Shown here: positions 1 to 9,349 of the stretch, one piece after another
How positions within the stretch are numbered: position 1 is the first letter of the stretch
Layout: every line of letters starts with the position of its first letter
Assembly: GCA_009924765.1 (NCBI GenBank)
Contig: RFQW01000020.1
Coordinates: forward strand, 1-11,687
Length of the DNA stretch: 11,687 bases
From: Planctomycetota bacterium
GTDB taxonomy: Bacteria > Planctomycetota > Phycisphaerae > Phycisphaerales > SM1A02
Direction of reading: 5' to 3'
Notes under the pieces: model-generated
Database searches by the model: none
What the model was told of the DNA's origin: nothing
What the model saw: the letters and a program-made list of their open reading frames with translations, nothing else
Position numbers and translations under genes: made by a program

Positions 1-1
1 C

Positions 2-2872
<2,871 letters not shown>

Positions 2873-2949
2873 GCCGCCGGTCTCCAGAGCCAAAAACAGC
2901 TGAAAACACGATTCGGAACCGTTGCTGGTTCGCCCCGTGTTCCCCCCGG

Positions 2950-2977
2950 TTGACCGCATGGCAGGCTTCGCTAGACT
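2950..2977 (+). promoter_or_regulatory. Sigma70-like promoter for the tRNA unit
   Basis: TTGACC (2950-2955) and TAGACT (2972-2977) are separated by 16 nt, each matching four or more of the consensus positions for the vegetative sigma factor. The expected transcript start near 2984 lies about 20 nt before tRNA-Asp. This is the only convincing promoter seen between polA and the tRNAs. Assignment is by motif and position only. Confidence 0.6.
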
Positions 2978-2984
2978 TGCCCCT

Positions 2985-3000
2985 CCAGACCTTGGTCTGG
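2985..3000 (+). repeat. Inverted repeat between promoter and tRNA-Asp
   Basis: CCAGACC and GGTCTGG form a perfect 7-nt inverted repeat around a TT centre; as RNA this would be a 6-bp hairpin with a CUUG loop. It sits at the predicted transcript start and ends 4 nt before tRNA-Asp. It could be a leader hairpin affecting 5' processing, or a protein-binding site. The role is not shown by the sequence. Confidence 0.5.
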
Positions 3001-3004
3001 TGTT

Positions 3005-3078
3005 GGGGCGGTAGCTCAATTGGTTAGAGTACCGGCTTGTCACGCCGGTGGTTGCGGGTTCGACCCCCGTCCGCCTCG
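3005..3078 (+). tRNA. trnD: tRNA-Asp (GTC)
   Basis: A full 74-nt cloverleaf. The 7-bp acceptor stem is GGGGCGG/CCGCCTC with one G-T wobble, the discriminator is G, and the D stem is GCTC/GAGT. The anticodon stem is CCGGC/GCCGG with loop TTGTCAC, giving anticodon GTC at 3039-3041. The T stem is GCGGG/CCCGT with loop TTCGACC. The G discriminator agrees with Asp identity. CCA is not encoded (CTT follows), so the end must be added by a CCA-adding enzyme. It is probably the first gene of a short tRNA transcript started at the promoter just upstream. Confidence 0.97.
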
Positions 3079-3088
3079 CTTCAGGAGG

Positions 3089-3120
3089 GCCGTCGCGCAT
3101 GCGACGGCTTCTTCGCTTTT
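3089..3120 (+). terminator. Terminator-like hairpin between the two tRNAs
   Basis: GCCGTCGC (3089-3096) and GCGACGGC (3101-3108) form a perfect 8-bp GC-rich stem with a GCAT loop, followed by TTCTTCGCTTTT, a T-rich but interrupted tract. It fills the gap between tRNA-Asp and tRNA-Val and ends exactly where tRNA-Val begins. No separate promoter for tRNA-Val is visible, so it may be a leaky terminator or a processing hairpin. Confidence 0.6.
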
Positions 3121-3193
3121 GGGCGCTTAGCTCAGCGGCTAGAGCGTCGCCTTTACACGGCGAGGGTCACAGGTTCGAATCCTGTAGCGCTCA
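3121..3193 (+). tRNA. trnV: tRNA-Val (TAC)
   Basis: A full 73-nt cloverleaf. The acceptor stem is GGGCGCT/AGCGCTC with one wobble, the discriminator is A, and the D stem is GCTC/GAGC. The anticodon stem is TCGCC/GGCGA with loop TTTACAC, giving anticodon TAC at 3154-3156, which reads GUA and GUG codons. The T stem is ACAGG/CCTGT with loop TTCGAAT. The A discriminator and A35/C36 fit Val identity. CCA is not encoded. It lies 42 nt after tRNA-Asp, behind the terminator-like hairpin. Confidence 0.97.
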
Positions 3194-3197
3194 CTGC

Positions 3198-3324
3198 GCG
3201 TTCGCGGCGGAAGCCTTCGGCTTGCGCCGCGAACGCTCCGTTCGTGCTATGCGTCCGGGCTTCGCCCGGCCGCAGCGCGGCTGGTGCCGCGCCAGGATTG
3301 CTGAGACCCGGCCTGCGGCCGGGT
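3198..3324 (+). repeat. Run of four strong GC hairpins after tRNA-Val
   Basis: Four consecutive inverted repeats occupy about 127 nt. (1) 3198-3236: a perfect 12-bp stem, one G/G mismatch, then 5 more bp (AAGCC/GGCTT) around a TTC loop. (2) 3255-3269: CCGGGC-TTC-GCCCGG. (3) 3275-3292: GCGCGGC-TGGT-GCCGCGC. (4) 3306-3324: ACCCGGCC-TGC-GGCCGGGT. None is followed by a clear T-run, so they are not classical intrinsic terminators. They may protect or process the tRNA 3' trailer, end transcription with Rho, or be part of a dispersed hairpin repeat family. No ORF with family resemblance covers this stretch. Confidence 0.65.
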
Positions 3325-3333
3325 TCGAATCCT
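3322..3333 (+). other. Orphan tRNA T-arm-like sequence
   Basis: The 12 nt GGTTCGAATCCT are identical to the T-arm core of tRNA-Val (3172-3183), 150 nt downstream of it, and fall on the 3' side of the last hairpin. No acceptor, D or anticodon stems of a further tRNA are present, so this is not a functional tRNA. It could be a remnant of a deleted tRNA or of an integration event at the tRNA 3' end, or chance. Confidence 0.4.
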
Positions 3334-3368
3334 TGAGTTCGAGTACATGGTGCCATCTTGCGATCCGC

Positions 3369-3611
3369 ATGACCGAACAACCTCACAACCCACTGCACGG
3401 CATCACGCTGGAAGCCATCCTGACCACGTTGGTGGAGCGTCACGGGTGGGAAGCGCTTGCGCAACGGATCAACATTCGCTGCTTCACGAATGACCCCAGC
3501 ATCAAGTCCAGCCTGACATTCCTGCGCAAGACGCCGTGGGCGCGTCAGAAGGTGGAGGCGTGGTACCTGTACGACCTGCGACGCGAGCGGCCTCGTTCCG
3601 GAGGCGCCTGA
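3369..3611 (+). CDS. VF530 family (DUF2132) small DNA-binding protein
   Basis: An 80-residue protein matching the small VF530 family nearly end to end: it starts MTEQPHNPLHGITLEAIL and contains RCFTNDPSIKSSLTFLRKT and PWAR.KVE, all family hallmarks as I recall them. The family is described as DNA-binding from a Vibrio fischeri structure, but its cellular role is not settled. The ATG at 3369 is chosen because family members begin at this MT.Q/PNNPLHG segment; the open frame continues upstream only through tRNA and hairpin DNA. No strong Shine-Dalgarno precedes it. The last residues (RRERPRSGGA) are basic and probably disordered. It converges on the DUF4142 gene with 7 nt between stop codons. 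Confidence 0.9.
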   Translation: MTEQPHNPLHGITLEAILTTLVERHGWEALAQRINIRCFTNDPSIKSSLTFLRKTPWARQKVEAWYLYDLRRERPRSGGA

Positions 3612-3618
3612 GCGGCGC

Positions 3619-4470
3619 TCACTTCTTGAACTTGCGCTGGGGCTTCTTGGCGGCCGCGTCAACGGCGGCCTGTGCCTCGGCCTGCTTGCGGGCCTGCTCG
3701 GCCTTGCGTTCCGCTTCCGCGCGCTTTTCCTGCACGCGGATCTCGTCGGCGTTGATCTTCTTGTGCACCTCGTCCGCAACGCGGGCCTGCACCACGATGA
3801 TCGGCAGCGTGCCAACGGCGAACTGCTTCAGGTTCTTGTCATCGCAGTTCTCGTACTGCCAGCGATACATCGAGACCGAGCGGGGCTGGCGAAGCGTCTC
3901 TTCCCACAGGTACTCGTGGTCGAGTTCGGCGCCCGAAAGCTTGCTCAGTCGATCGAGCACCTGCTGCTGATCGGCGTCCAGGGCGGTGGGCAGGGTGCTG
4001 GCCAGATTGCCGGATGCCTTGCGAAGGATCAGCTTGATGGCGGTGTGGTTCGTCACCATGCGCTGGCCGAAGTCGCGCGCAGCAGCCGATTCGCCCTGAC
4101 GCTGCACCAACTCGCCCAGCGCGATCTCCATCAGCGCGTCCGCCATCGCCAGCTCGGCGAATCGGCTGGAAGCGATCTCGGCGTTGAAAGCCGGTGCCGT
4201 GGGGCGCGCGGGCGGGAATGGATTCCCGTTCTCGTCGAGCAGGGGCGCAGGCTGTTCCGCGCCTGCACCATCGGCGCCGGCGGCCTTGTCATCCGACTTC
4301 TCGTCCGCGGGCTGTGAGGCGGCCGCCATCGAGGTGATGGCAGCGCCGAAGGCGGCGACGGTTGGCACGCCGTGGCCAGCCGCCGCAAGGCTCAGGGTGC
4401 AGGTGAGCAGGCGGGTCACCGATGAGGCGACGCATGCGGGGAGGGGCGTTGGATGGCTGGTGTTCTGCAT
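3619..4470 (-). CDS. DUF4142 domain protein, probably periplasmic
   Basis: A 283-residue protein. Residues 1-50 hold a likely export signal (a basic residue, then a Leu/Ala-rich stretch, with Ala-rich cleavage options near 30-52). An acidic/Pro linker runs to about 95, a DUF4142 domain covers about 103-237, and a Lys/Glu/Ala-rich predicted coiled coil (235-275) leads to a basic tail ending KKPQRKFKK. Family hallmarks are EIALGELV, FGQRMVTNHT, LSGAELDHEYL and FAVGTLP. DUF4142 proteins are ferritin-like helical bundles of unknown function. His142 (NHT) is kept, but two positions that I recall as His in most relatives appear to be Gln195 and Gln228 here. The gene starts 11 nt after the TonB receptor stop, with AAAGG as a possible ribosome site, so it is probably the last gene of that operon. 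A function in uptake is inferred from position only. Confidence 0.88.
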   Translation of the reverse strand: MQNTSHPTPLPACVASSVTRLLTCTLSLAAAGHGVPTVAAFGAAITSMAAASQPADEKSDDKAAGADGAGAEQPAPLLDENGNPFPPARPTAPAFNAEIASSRFAELAMADALMEIALGELVQRQGESAAARDFGQRMVTNHTAIKLILRKASGNLASTLPTALDADQQQVLDRLSKLSGAELDHEYLWEETLRQPRSVSMYRWQYENCDDKNLKQFAVGTLPIIVVQARVADEVHKKINADEIRVQEKRAEAERKAEQARKQAEAQAAVDAAAKKPQRKFKK

Positions 4471-4481
4471 GGCGGAAGCCT

Positions 4482-5534
4482 TTAGAAGATGACTTGATAG
4501 GAGACGCCGAACACCAGGTCAATGCCCGCGGTGTAGGTCGAGTTGATGCCCGTGGCGCCGTTGAAGGCCTCGTACTGGGTCTCGCGGACCGGGTTGGTCA
4601 GGTTCTTGGCCGCGAAGTTCGCCGTGAAACCGTAGATCAGTGGTTGCCGCACGGTGAAGTTCAGGGTGCCATAGGGCACCTGATAGATCGCCGGCACCAG
4701 CAGGCTTCCTGGTTGGGGTCCGGGCGGCGCTGGTGGTGAGGGCGACGCATCGGTGGTGGCGGCCGAGATGAGCGACTTGCCCTGATAGTTGTAGAACAGG
4801 CCAAGCTGCGTGCCCCAGGGCTCGTAGTCGTAGGTCAGGTTCGCGTTCACCAGATAGTTGGGCGTCGCGGTCATGGGAATCGACGAAACATCGACGCCGT
4901 AGTTCGACAGGGCGGAGGCATCCTGAGATGGCAGTTCCACCTGCGAGTTCATGTAGGTGAAGTTCGTGCCAACGGCGAGTCCCGTGAACGCTTCGCCGAA
5001 CAGCGGCTCCAGCGTGACGCGGCCCTCGAGCTCCACGCCGAACAGGTTGGCGTTGTCGTAGTTGACCGCCGTGGTGTACGCGAAACCGGTGCTGAAGCGC
5101 TGCGTGTACTGGATCGGCTGCGAGATCTCCTTGTAGAAGACCGAGCCGGAGAGCAGCCAGCCCTCCATCGGGGTCCAGTCCAGGCGCACGTCGTAGTTGT
5201 TCAGCGAGCTCATCTGCAGCTGCGAGTTGCCGATGAAGATCGGACCGCCCACGTACTCGTACTGCACCACGGGAACGATCTCGAAGAAGTTGGGTCGCGC
5301 CAGCGTCTGCGCGAACGACGTGCGAAGCACCAGGTTCTCCACGATGTTCCAGTTCCATCCGATCATCGGCAGCCAGTTGCCCTGGTTGATGTCGGCGTTC
5401 CAGATCGGTGCGCCCGTGAAGGACAGGGGCGTCTGCGAGGGGTCGTTGGGATCCAGCCACGTGGCGTTCTTGTCCGGAAGCACCGTGGTGGTCATCAGCG
5501 TGGTTTCGTAGCGCACGCCCGTCACTACGTTCAT
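4482..5534 (-). pseudogene. TonB-dependent receptor, C-terminal fragment (barrel end)
   Basis: This frame encodes the last 350 residues of the receptor separated from its N-terminal part by the 11-bp duplication. It shows a typical TonB receptor C-terminal barrel: LRTSFAQTLARPNFFEI matches the conserved RxSxxxTxARPxFxE segment, amphipathic beta strands follow, and the chain ends VSYQVIF* with the terminal Phe used as an outer-membrane assembly signal. A Pro-rich loop (PSPPAPPGPQPG) is probably extracellular. The ATG at 5534 overlaps the stop of the upstream fragment (ATGA), so reinitiation is possible, but the product would lack a signal peptide and plug and should not reach the outer membrane. 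Without the duplication both fragments join as one protein. Confidence 0.9.
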
Positions 5535-5548
5535 CGTACGTTCATCGT
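5526..5548 (-). repeat. 11-bp perfect tandem duplication splitting the receptor gene
   Basis: On the plus strand TACGTTCATCG occurs twice head to tail (5526-5536 and 5537-5547), with one more matching base at 5548. On the coding strand this repeats ACGATGAACGT and shifts the frame. With one copy removed the reading runs DLPFNETMNV-VTGVRYETT without a break, and the whole gene (7597 to 4482, 3116 nt) becomes 3105 nt, exactly 1035 codons. The second copy creates TGA overlapped by ATG. Confidence 0.95.
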
Positions 5549-7597
5549 CTCGTTGAAGGGCAGGTCGATCATGCCGTAGCCGGCCGTGATCTGCTGAGTG
5601 CCGTCGTACGAAATGTCGCGGTCGCTCGCGTTGATCGGATGGTCCTGGCTGGGGAACACCTGGCTCCACGGCTGGGTCCACGGCGCGTCGTAGGTGGTGT
5701 TGGTGTCGCCCGAGTTCGCGAAGGTGCTCTGGCGGTATTCGCGCGACACCGAGTCGCCGAAGGCTCCCGCCTTGATGTAGCCCTCGCGATCGTTCCACTG
5801 CATGAACGGGAGCTTGATGTTGAACTGCCCCTGGGTGCTCGTCTCCTCGTTGTAGTAGTTGATGTGCTGCACGAAGCCCGCGTCGGTGAGCTGGGCCGGC
5901 GGTTCGCCGGCCCATGTCTCGGGCAGCGTGGTTGGGTCGCTCGGGAAGAGCGCGCGCTCTGGCAGCCACTTGGCGGCGAACTGCGTCTGGTCAGGCTGGT
6001 TCTCGTCGGCCTTGCTGAACGCGAGGCGCCAATCGACCTTCGGCGTGCCGAATCCGAGCGGCTCCGGGATGGGATCGTTCTCTTCGGGCCCCAGGAAGCC
6101 GAGTCGATGCTCGCCGTTCAGGATCAGCGCCTGCGTGGATACCTGCGTGTAATCAAGCGTCTCCAGTCGCTGCCACGGGGCCTTGTTGGAGTCATCACCG
6201 ATGACCCCGGGCCCGTATGGATCGTTGGGGTTGTAGTTCGGGAAGTAGTAATCCTTGCCGCGGGTGTCGGTCAGCAACACGGCCTGACTCTCGGAGAGTC
6301 GGGAGTAGATGAACTTCGTTCCGAACTTGTTGTCCTCCGTCTCGAAGCCGGCGGAACCCATGCCGCCCCACTGCACCGACTGCGTGCCCTGGGTCACGTC
6401 GTACAGCTGCGTGGTGAAGACGTCTCCCACCACGCCGTCCTGCTGCGGGGTGAGCGGCTTGTTCGGTCCTTCCTGAACCAACTGGTTCAACTGACCGTTG
6501 TCGAAGTACGAGGCGCCGGCGTCGTAGAAGAAGCTGCCGAATCCGCCGACCTTCACGTTGTCGTCGATCTCCCAGCTCTTGCCGGCGGCAGCCGACCACT
6601 TGTAGATCGGCGGGGCGCTGCCCGTGGTGGTGCCCGTTGGATTGTTGGGCCATGACTGGCCCACCAGATCGGGCTGCGTCTGCAGCACGTCGTTGTTGCC
6701 CCAGAAGTCCAGCTTGCCGCCGGGATAGGTGAGGAAGGTGCCGTTCTTCACCTGGCTGTTGATGCCGTACTGGGCGCGGAACTGCAGGATGCCGTCTTCA
6801 TCGGGAATGTCCCGAAGATCCACGTTCACGCCGCCACCCGACGCTTCACCCTGCATGTCGGGAGTGAAGCTCTTGCTGATCTGGATGCTCTCGATCACCG
6901 ACGCCGGGAACTGGTCCAGCTGCACCGCGCGCTTGCCGGGGGTGGACACAGGCAGGCGCACGCCGTCGAGCAGCACGCTGACGTAGCGGTCGGGCAGGCC
7001 GCGCACCACGGCGTACTTGCCTTCCTGCAGCGAAGCGCCTGGCACCAGCAGCAGCGCCGCGGCGGCATCGCTGGCACCCGAGCGCGAGATGGTGTCCACG
7101 CCGACCACGTCGAGCAGTTGCGCACTGTCAAGACGCATCGTGAAGTCCAGCGGCATCAACGTCACGATCGGGGCGATTTCCGGCGGCGTGACCACCTGAA
7201 CCGCTTCCGTCTCCTGCTGTTCCGCTGCCACGTCCTGGACCACGACCTCTTCAAGATCCTCGAACTCGCCCGCCATCGCGGCATCGACGTCGGTGAGCTG
7301 CCTGCCGGTCACCAGCACATTGGGGCGCACCTCGCGCACGAAGCCGTCCTTCGTGAACACGAGCGTGTAGGTACCCGGGGCGACGTTGGGAATGGTGAAT
7401 GAACCGTTCTCGGAGGTGACCGCTCGGGCACGGGTTCCGAGAATGCTCACCGTGGCACCGACCACGGGTGCACCGAACTCCTTGTCGGTCACCGAACCGC
7501 GGACGGTGCCGTCGACGGGGGCCTGTGCCATCGCGGGCACTGCCGCGAATGGCATCGTCAGCAGTATCGAAGCGAGTGAGCGCCCTCCGATCACCAT
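5531..7597 (-). pseudogene. TonB-dependent receptor, N-terminal fragment
   Basis: An outer-membrane receptor for active uptake powered by a TonB-ExbB-ExbD complex. This 688-residue part has a signal peptide (MVIGGRSLASILLTMPFAAV, cleavage near AMA-Q at 24), a carboxypeptidase-regulatory-like beta-sandwich (about 29-105, GTVRGSVTD..GAPVVGATV..NGSFTIPNVAPGTYTLV), a probable TonB box EEVVV (116-120), the plug (about 150-270: VVRGLPDRYVSVLLDGVRLP, VIESIQISKS, ASGGGVNVDL) and the first part of the barrel. There is no STN domain, so no anti-sigma signalling is expected. The ATG at 7597 is chosen because the signal peptide follows directly; it overlaps the lipoprotein stop by 7 nt, suggesting translational coupling. 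The frame ends early at 5531 because of the 11-bp duplication. Intact, it would be 1034 residues, normal for a large receptor. The substrate cannot be told from sequence. Confidence 0.93.
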
Positions 7598-8824
7598 GGA
7601 GCCTTCAGTCCGCTCTGGATGTCGGTCATGCGCGCGCGCATGCCGTCGGTGGGTTCGGCGCTGGATCGCACCATCGACAGCATGGTGAGGCACAGATCTT
7701 CGGCGCGTGGTCGTGCGTTGGGGTTCACGCTGCCTGCCTCCAGCGCAAGAGTCCAGGCGTGCATCGCGGCCTCGCGATCGCCGAGATCATGCAGCGCTTC
7801 GGCAAGCGCACGCAGGTAGTCGGCGCGCTCGATGTCCACCATCGCGGTCGGAGACTGCTCGTATCGCTTCAGCATGTCGCCCAGCATCTCCCGCGCGCCC
7901 GATGCATCACCGTGGCGCGCACGCGCGCGGGCCACGTCGCGGGCGAGTGGTCCCAGCGTGTCGGGCAGGAAATCGCCTTCCTGCACCATGGTGGTGGCGG
8001 TCTGCAGTTCCTGCATGCAGGCCTGATGCTGTCCGACTTCATCGAGTGCGTCGGCAAGCTGCAGGTGCACGTCGATCTGCAGGGCCGGCGGCAGGGCTGG
8101 CAGCGCGGCGCGGATGGCCTTCTCGGCCGCCGCGTGTCGCATCGGTGCGCACGCGGCTCCAGACGCGGAAGTAGCCATCCACCCCCGAGCGCACGATGTC
8201 GAAACTTCCGCTCGCGATCGCCTTGTCGAATGCGTCGCATTGCCTGTCGACCTCGTCGATCGAGACCTGCGAGACCAGTTGGGCTTCCACACGACCCGTG
8301 AATTCCACGGGAGCGCGTGCTCCGTACTGCCGCGCTTGTTCAACGTTGCCGAGCATCGCCATCGCCAGCGCGATCTCGAGATTCAATTGATCCTGCTTGG
8401 CCGACTCCGTCGAGGCCGCCACCTGCACGGCCTTCGCGACGCATGCCTCCGCGCTGGCGCGGTCTCCCTTGCGGGCAAGGGCCTGTGCGGCGATCGCAAG
8501 TGCCTGGCCGCGCCGCCAGTCCTGGATCGCTTCGGCATCGCGGATGCCGACATCGATCAGACCGATCTCGATGGCCGTCGAGGCGACATCCTTCTGCAGA
8601 CGCGCCTTCACGCGGGCGTGCGCCTTGGTTTCAAGTGACGAGGCCACCTGCATGGACTTCGTCAGCAGATCGGCCTGCCAGGCAGCGGGGCCCCTTTGTG
8701 CGGGCGGCTTTGGTGATGCCGTGCGGTCTGGCTCTGATGCGCTCGTGGATGCCTGCTGCGGCTGCTTGGCAACGGCAGTTGTCGGTTGGCTGCATCCGTT
8801 CAACGCAAGCGTCACGCACACCAC
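7591..8824 (-). pseudogene. TPR-like lipoprotein, frameshifted
   Basis: Two overlapping frames form one gene. The upstream frame (from GTG at 8824) begins VCVTLALNGCS, a lipobox-like motif with Cys11, then a Ser/Pro/Thr-rich tether and helical pairs such as RRGQALAIAAQALARKGDRA and LNLEIALAMAMLGNVEQAR. Near 8122-8142 the coding signal moves by one base into the downstream frame, which continues AAEKAIRAALPALPPAL, LQLADALDEVGQHQ and ADYLRALAEALHDLGDREAA and ends KAPW* at 7591. The repeated A..L...GD...A pattern is TPR-like. The span is 1234 nt, one more than a multiple of three; with one base removed it gives about 410 residues. The upstream frame alone runs on to a stop at 8039; the downstream frame has an ATG at 8142. 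The signal peptide before the Cys is unusually short and uncharged, so the start is uncertain. First gene of the receptor operon; probably membrane-anchored and facing the periplasm. Confidence 0.8.
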
Positions 8825-9349
8825 GCCGGCAGACGGAGACGAATGCAGGTGCCCTGCAGGAGACGCGCGAGGAGGAGGTTCACGCGACGGAGTCTGCCCC
8901 GCCTTGTTTCAGGTTCGTCGAGCCTTGCGTAAAGGGAATATTTGAAACATGTGCAGAAGGCGTTATGTGTGCGTGATTTTTGATGTGTTTTATGGATGCA
9001 AGCACAGGCTGAATAATCACTTACGTCCTTGGAAAGGGTGCAAGTGTGCAAGCACGCGAATCTGCGCTCTGCAAAGAACCATCGTAACCGGGCGTCGGTG
9101 GCGTCAGTGCCAACAGGGTCAAGGAATTCTTGGTGCACGCCCGAGTCACGCCGGAGTGCGTCAACGTCGATACCGCGCGCTCAACCGCGTTGCGTGAACC
9201 AAATCCGAATATCCTCTTCATAAACCCCTTGCGACATGCGCCTAATCTCTCCGCGCCTCCACAGAGCGGAGGCTTTCCAGAATGGCCTTCCATTGACCCT
9301 GCCAACCCACCTCCATTTCGTGCATCGCGGCGCAAGAGCTTTGGCCCGC
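8825..9349. promoter_or_regulatory. Divergent intergenic region between the two operons
   Basis: A 525-nt stretch separating the leftward lipoprotein/receptor operon from the rightward DUF3450/ExbB operon. I see no convincing gene in it. A distinctly AT-rich patch at about 8930-9025 stands out from the GC-rich surroundings and is the likely promoter area for at least one operon, though no pair of -35/-10 boxes is clear. TGCAAGCAC occurs at 8997-9005 and 9047-9055, and TGCAAG again at 9039. TTGACC at 9293-9298 could be a -35 for the rightward operon but has only a poor -10 partner. No Fur-box-like repeat was recognised. Confidence 0.5.

Noticed and set aside
2916..2931. Hairpin GAACC-gttgct-GGTTC as a polA terminator
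   Set aside because: Only 5 bp with no T-tract; too weak to call.
3048..3368. Open frame upstream of and in phase with the VF530 gene, giving a 187-residue protein
   Set aside because: It reads through both tRNAs and the hairpin cluster; family members begin at the ATG at 3369.
3153..3815. Minus-strand open frame of 220 residues containing SATGFEPVT
   Set aside because: This is the well-known false protein made by translating the reverse strand of a tRNA; it also overlaps the VF530 and DUF4142 genes.
5526..5548. Programmed ribosomal frameshifting as the reason for the two receptor frames
   Set aside because: There is no slippery heptamer or downstream structure, and an exact 11-nt duplication fully explains the break.
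5639..6655. Plus-strand open frame of 338 residues opposite the receptor gene
   Set aside because: Antisense shadow of the receptor; no start signal and no recognisable domain.
8812..9138. Minus-strand open frame of 108 residues in the divergent region
   Set aside because: Composition is unlike a protein and it crosses the AT-rich control patch; only its last 22 codons may matter, as a displaced lipoprotein signal peptide (reported as a finding).
8825..9349. Fur box or riboswitch controlling the receptor
   Set aside because: No GATAATGATAATCATTATC-like repeat and no cobalamin-box-like sequence was recognised.
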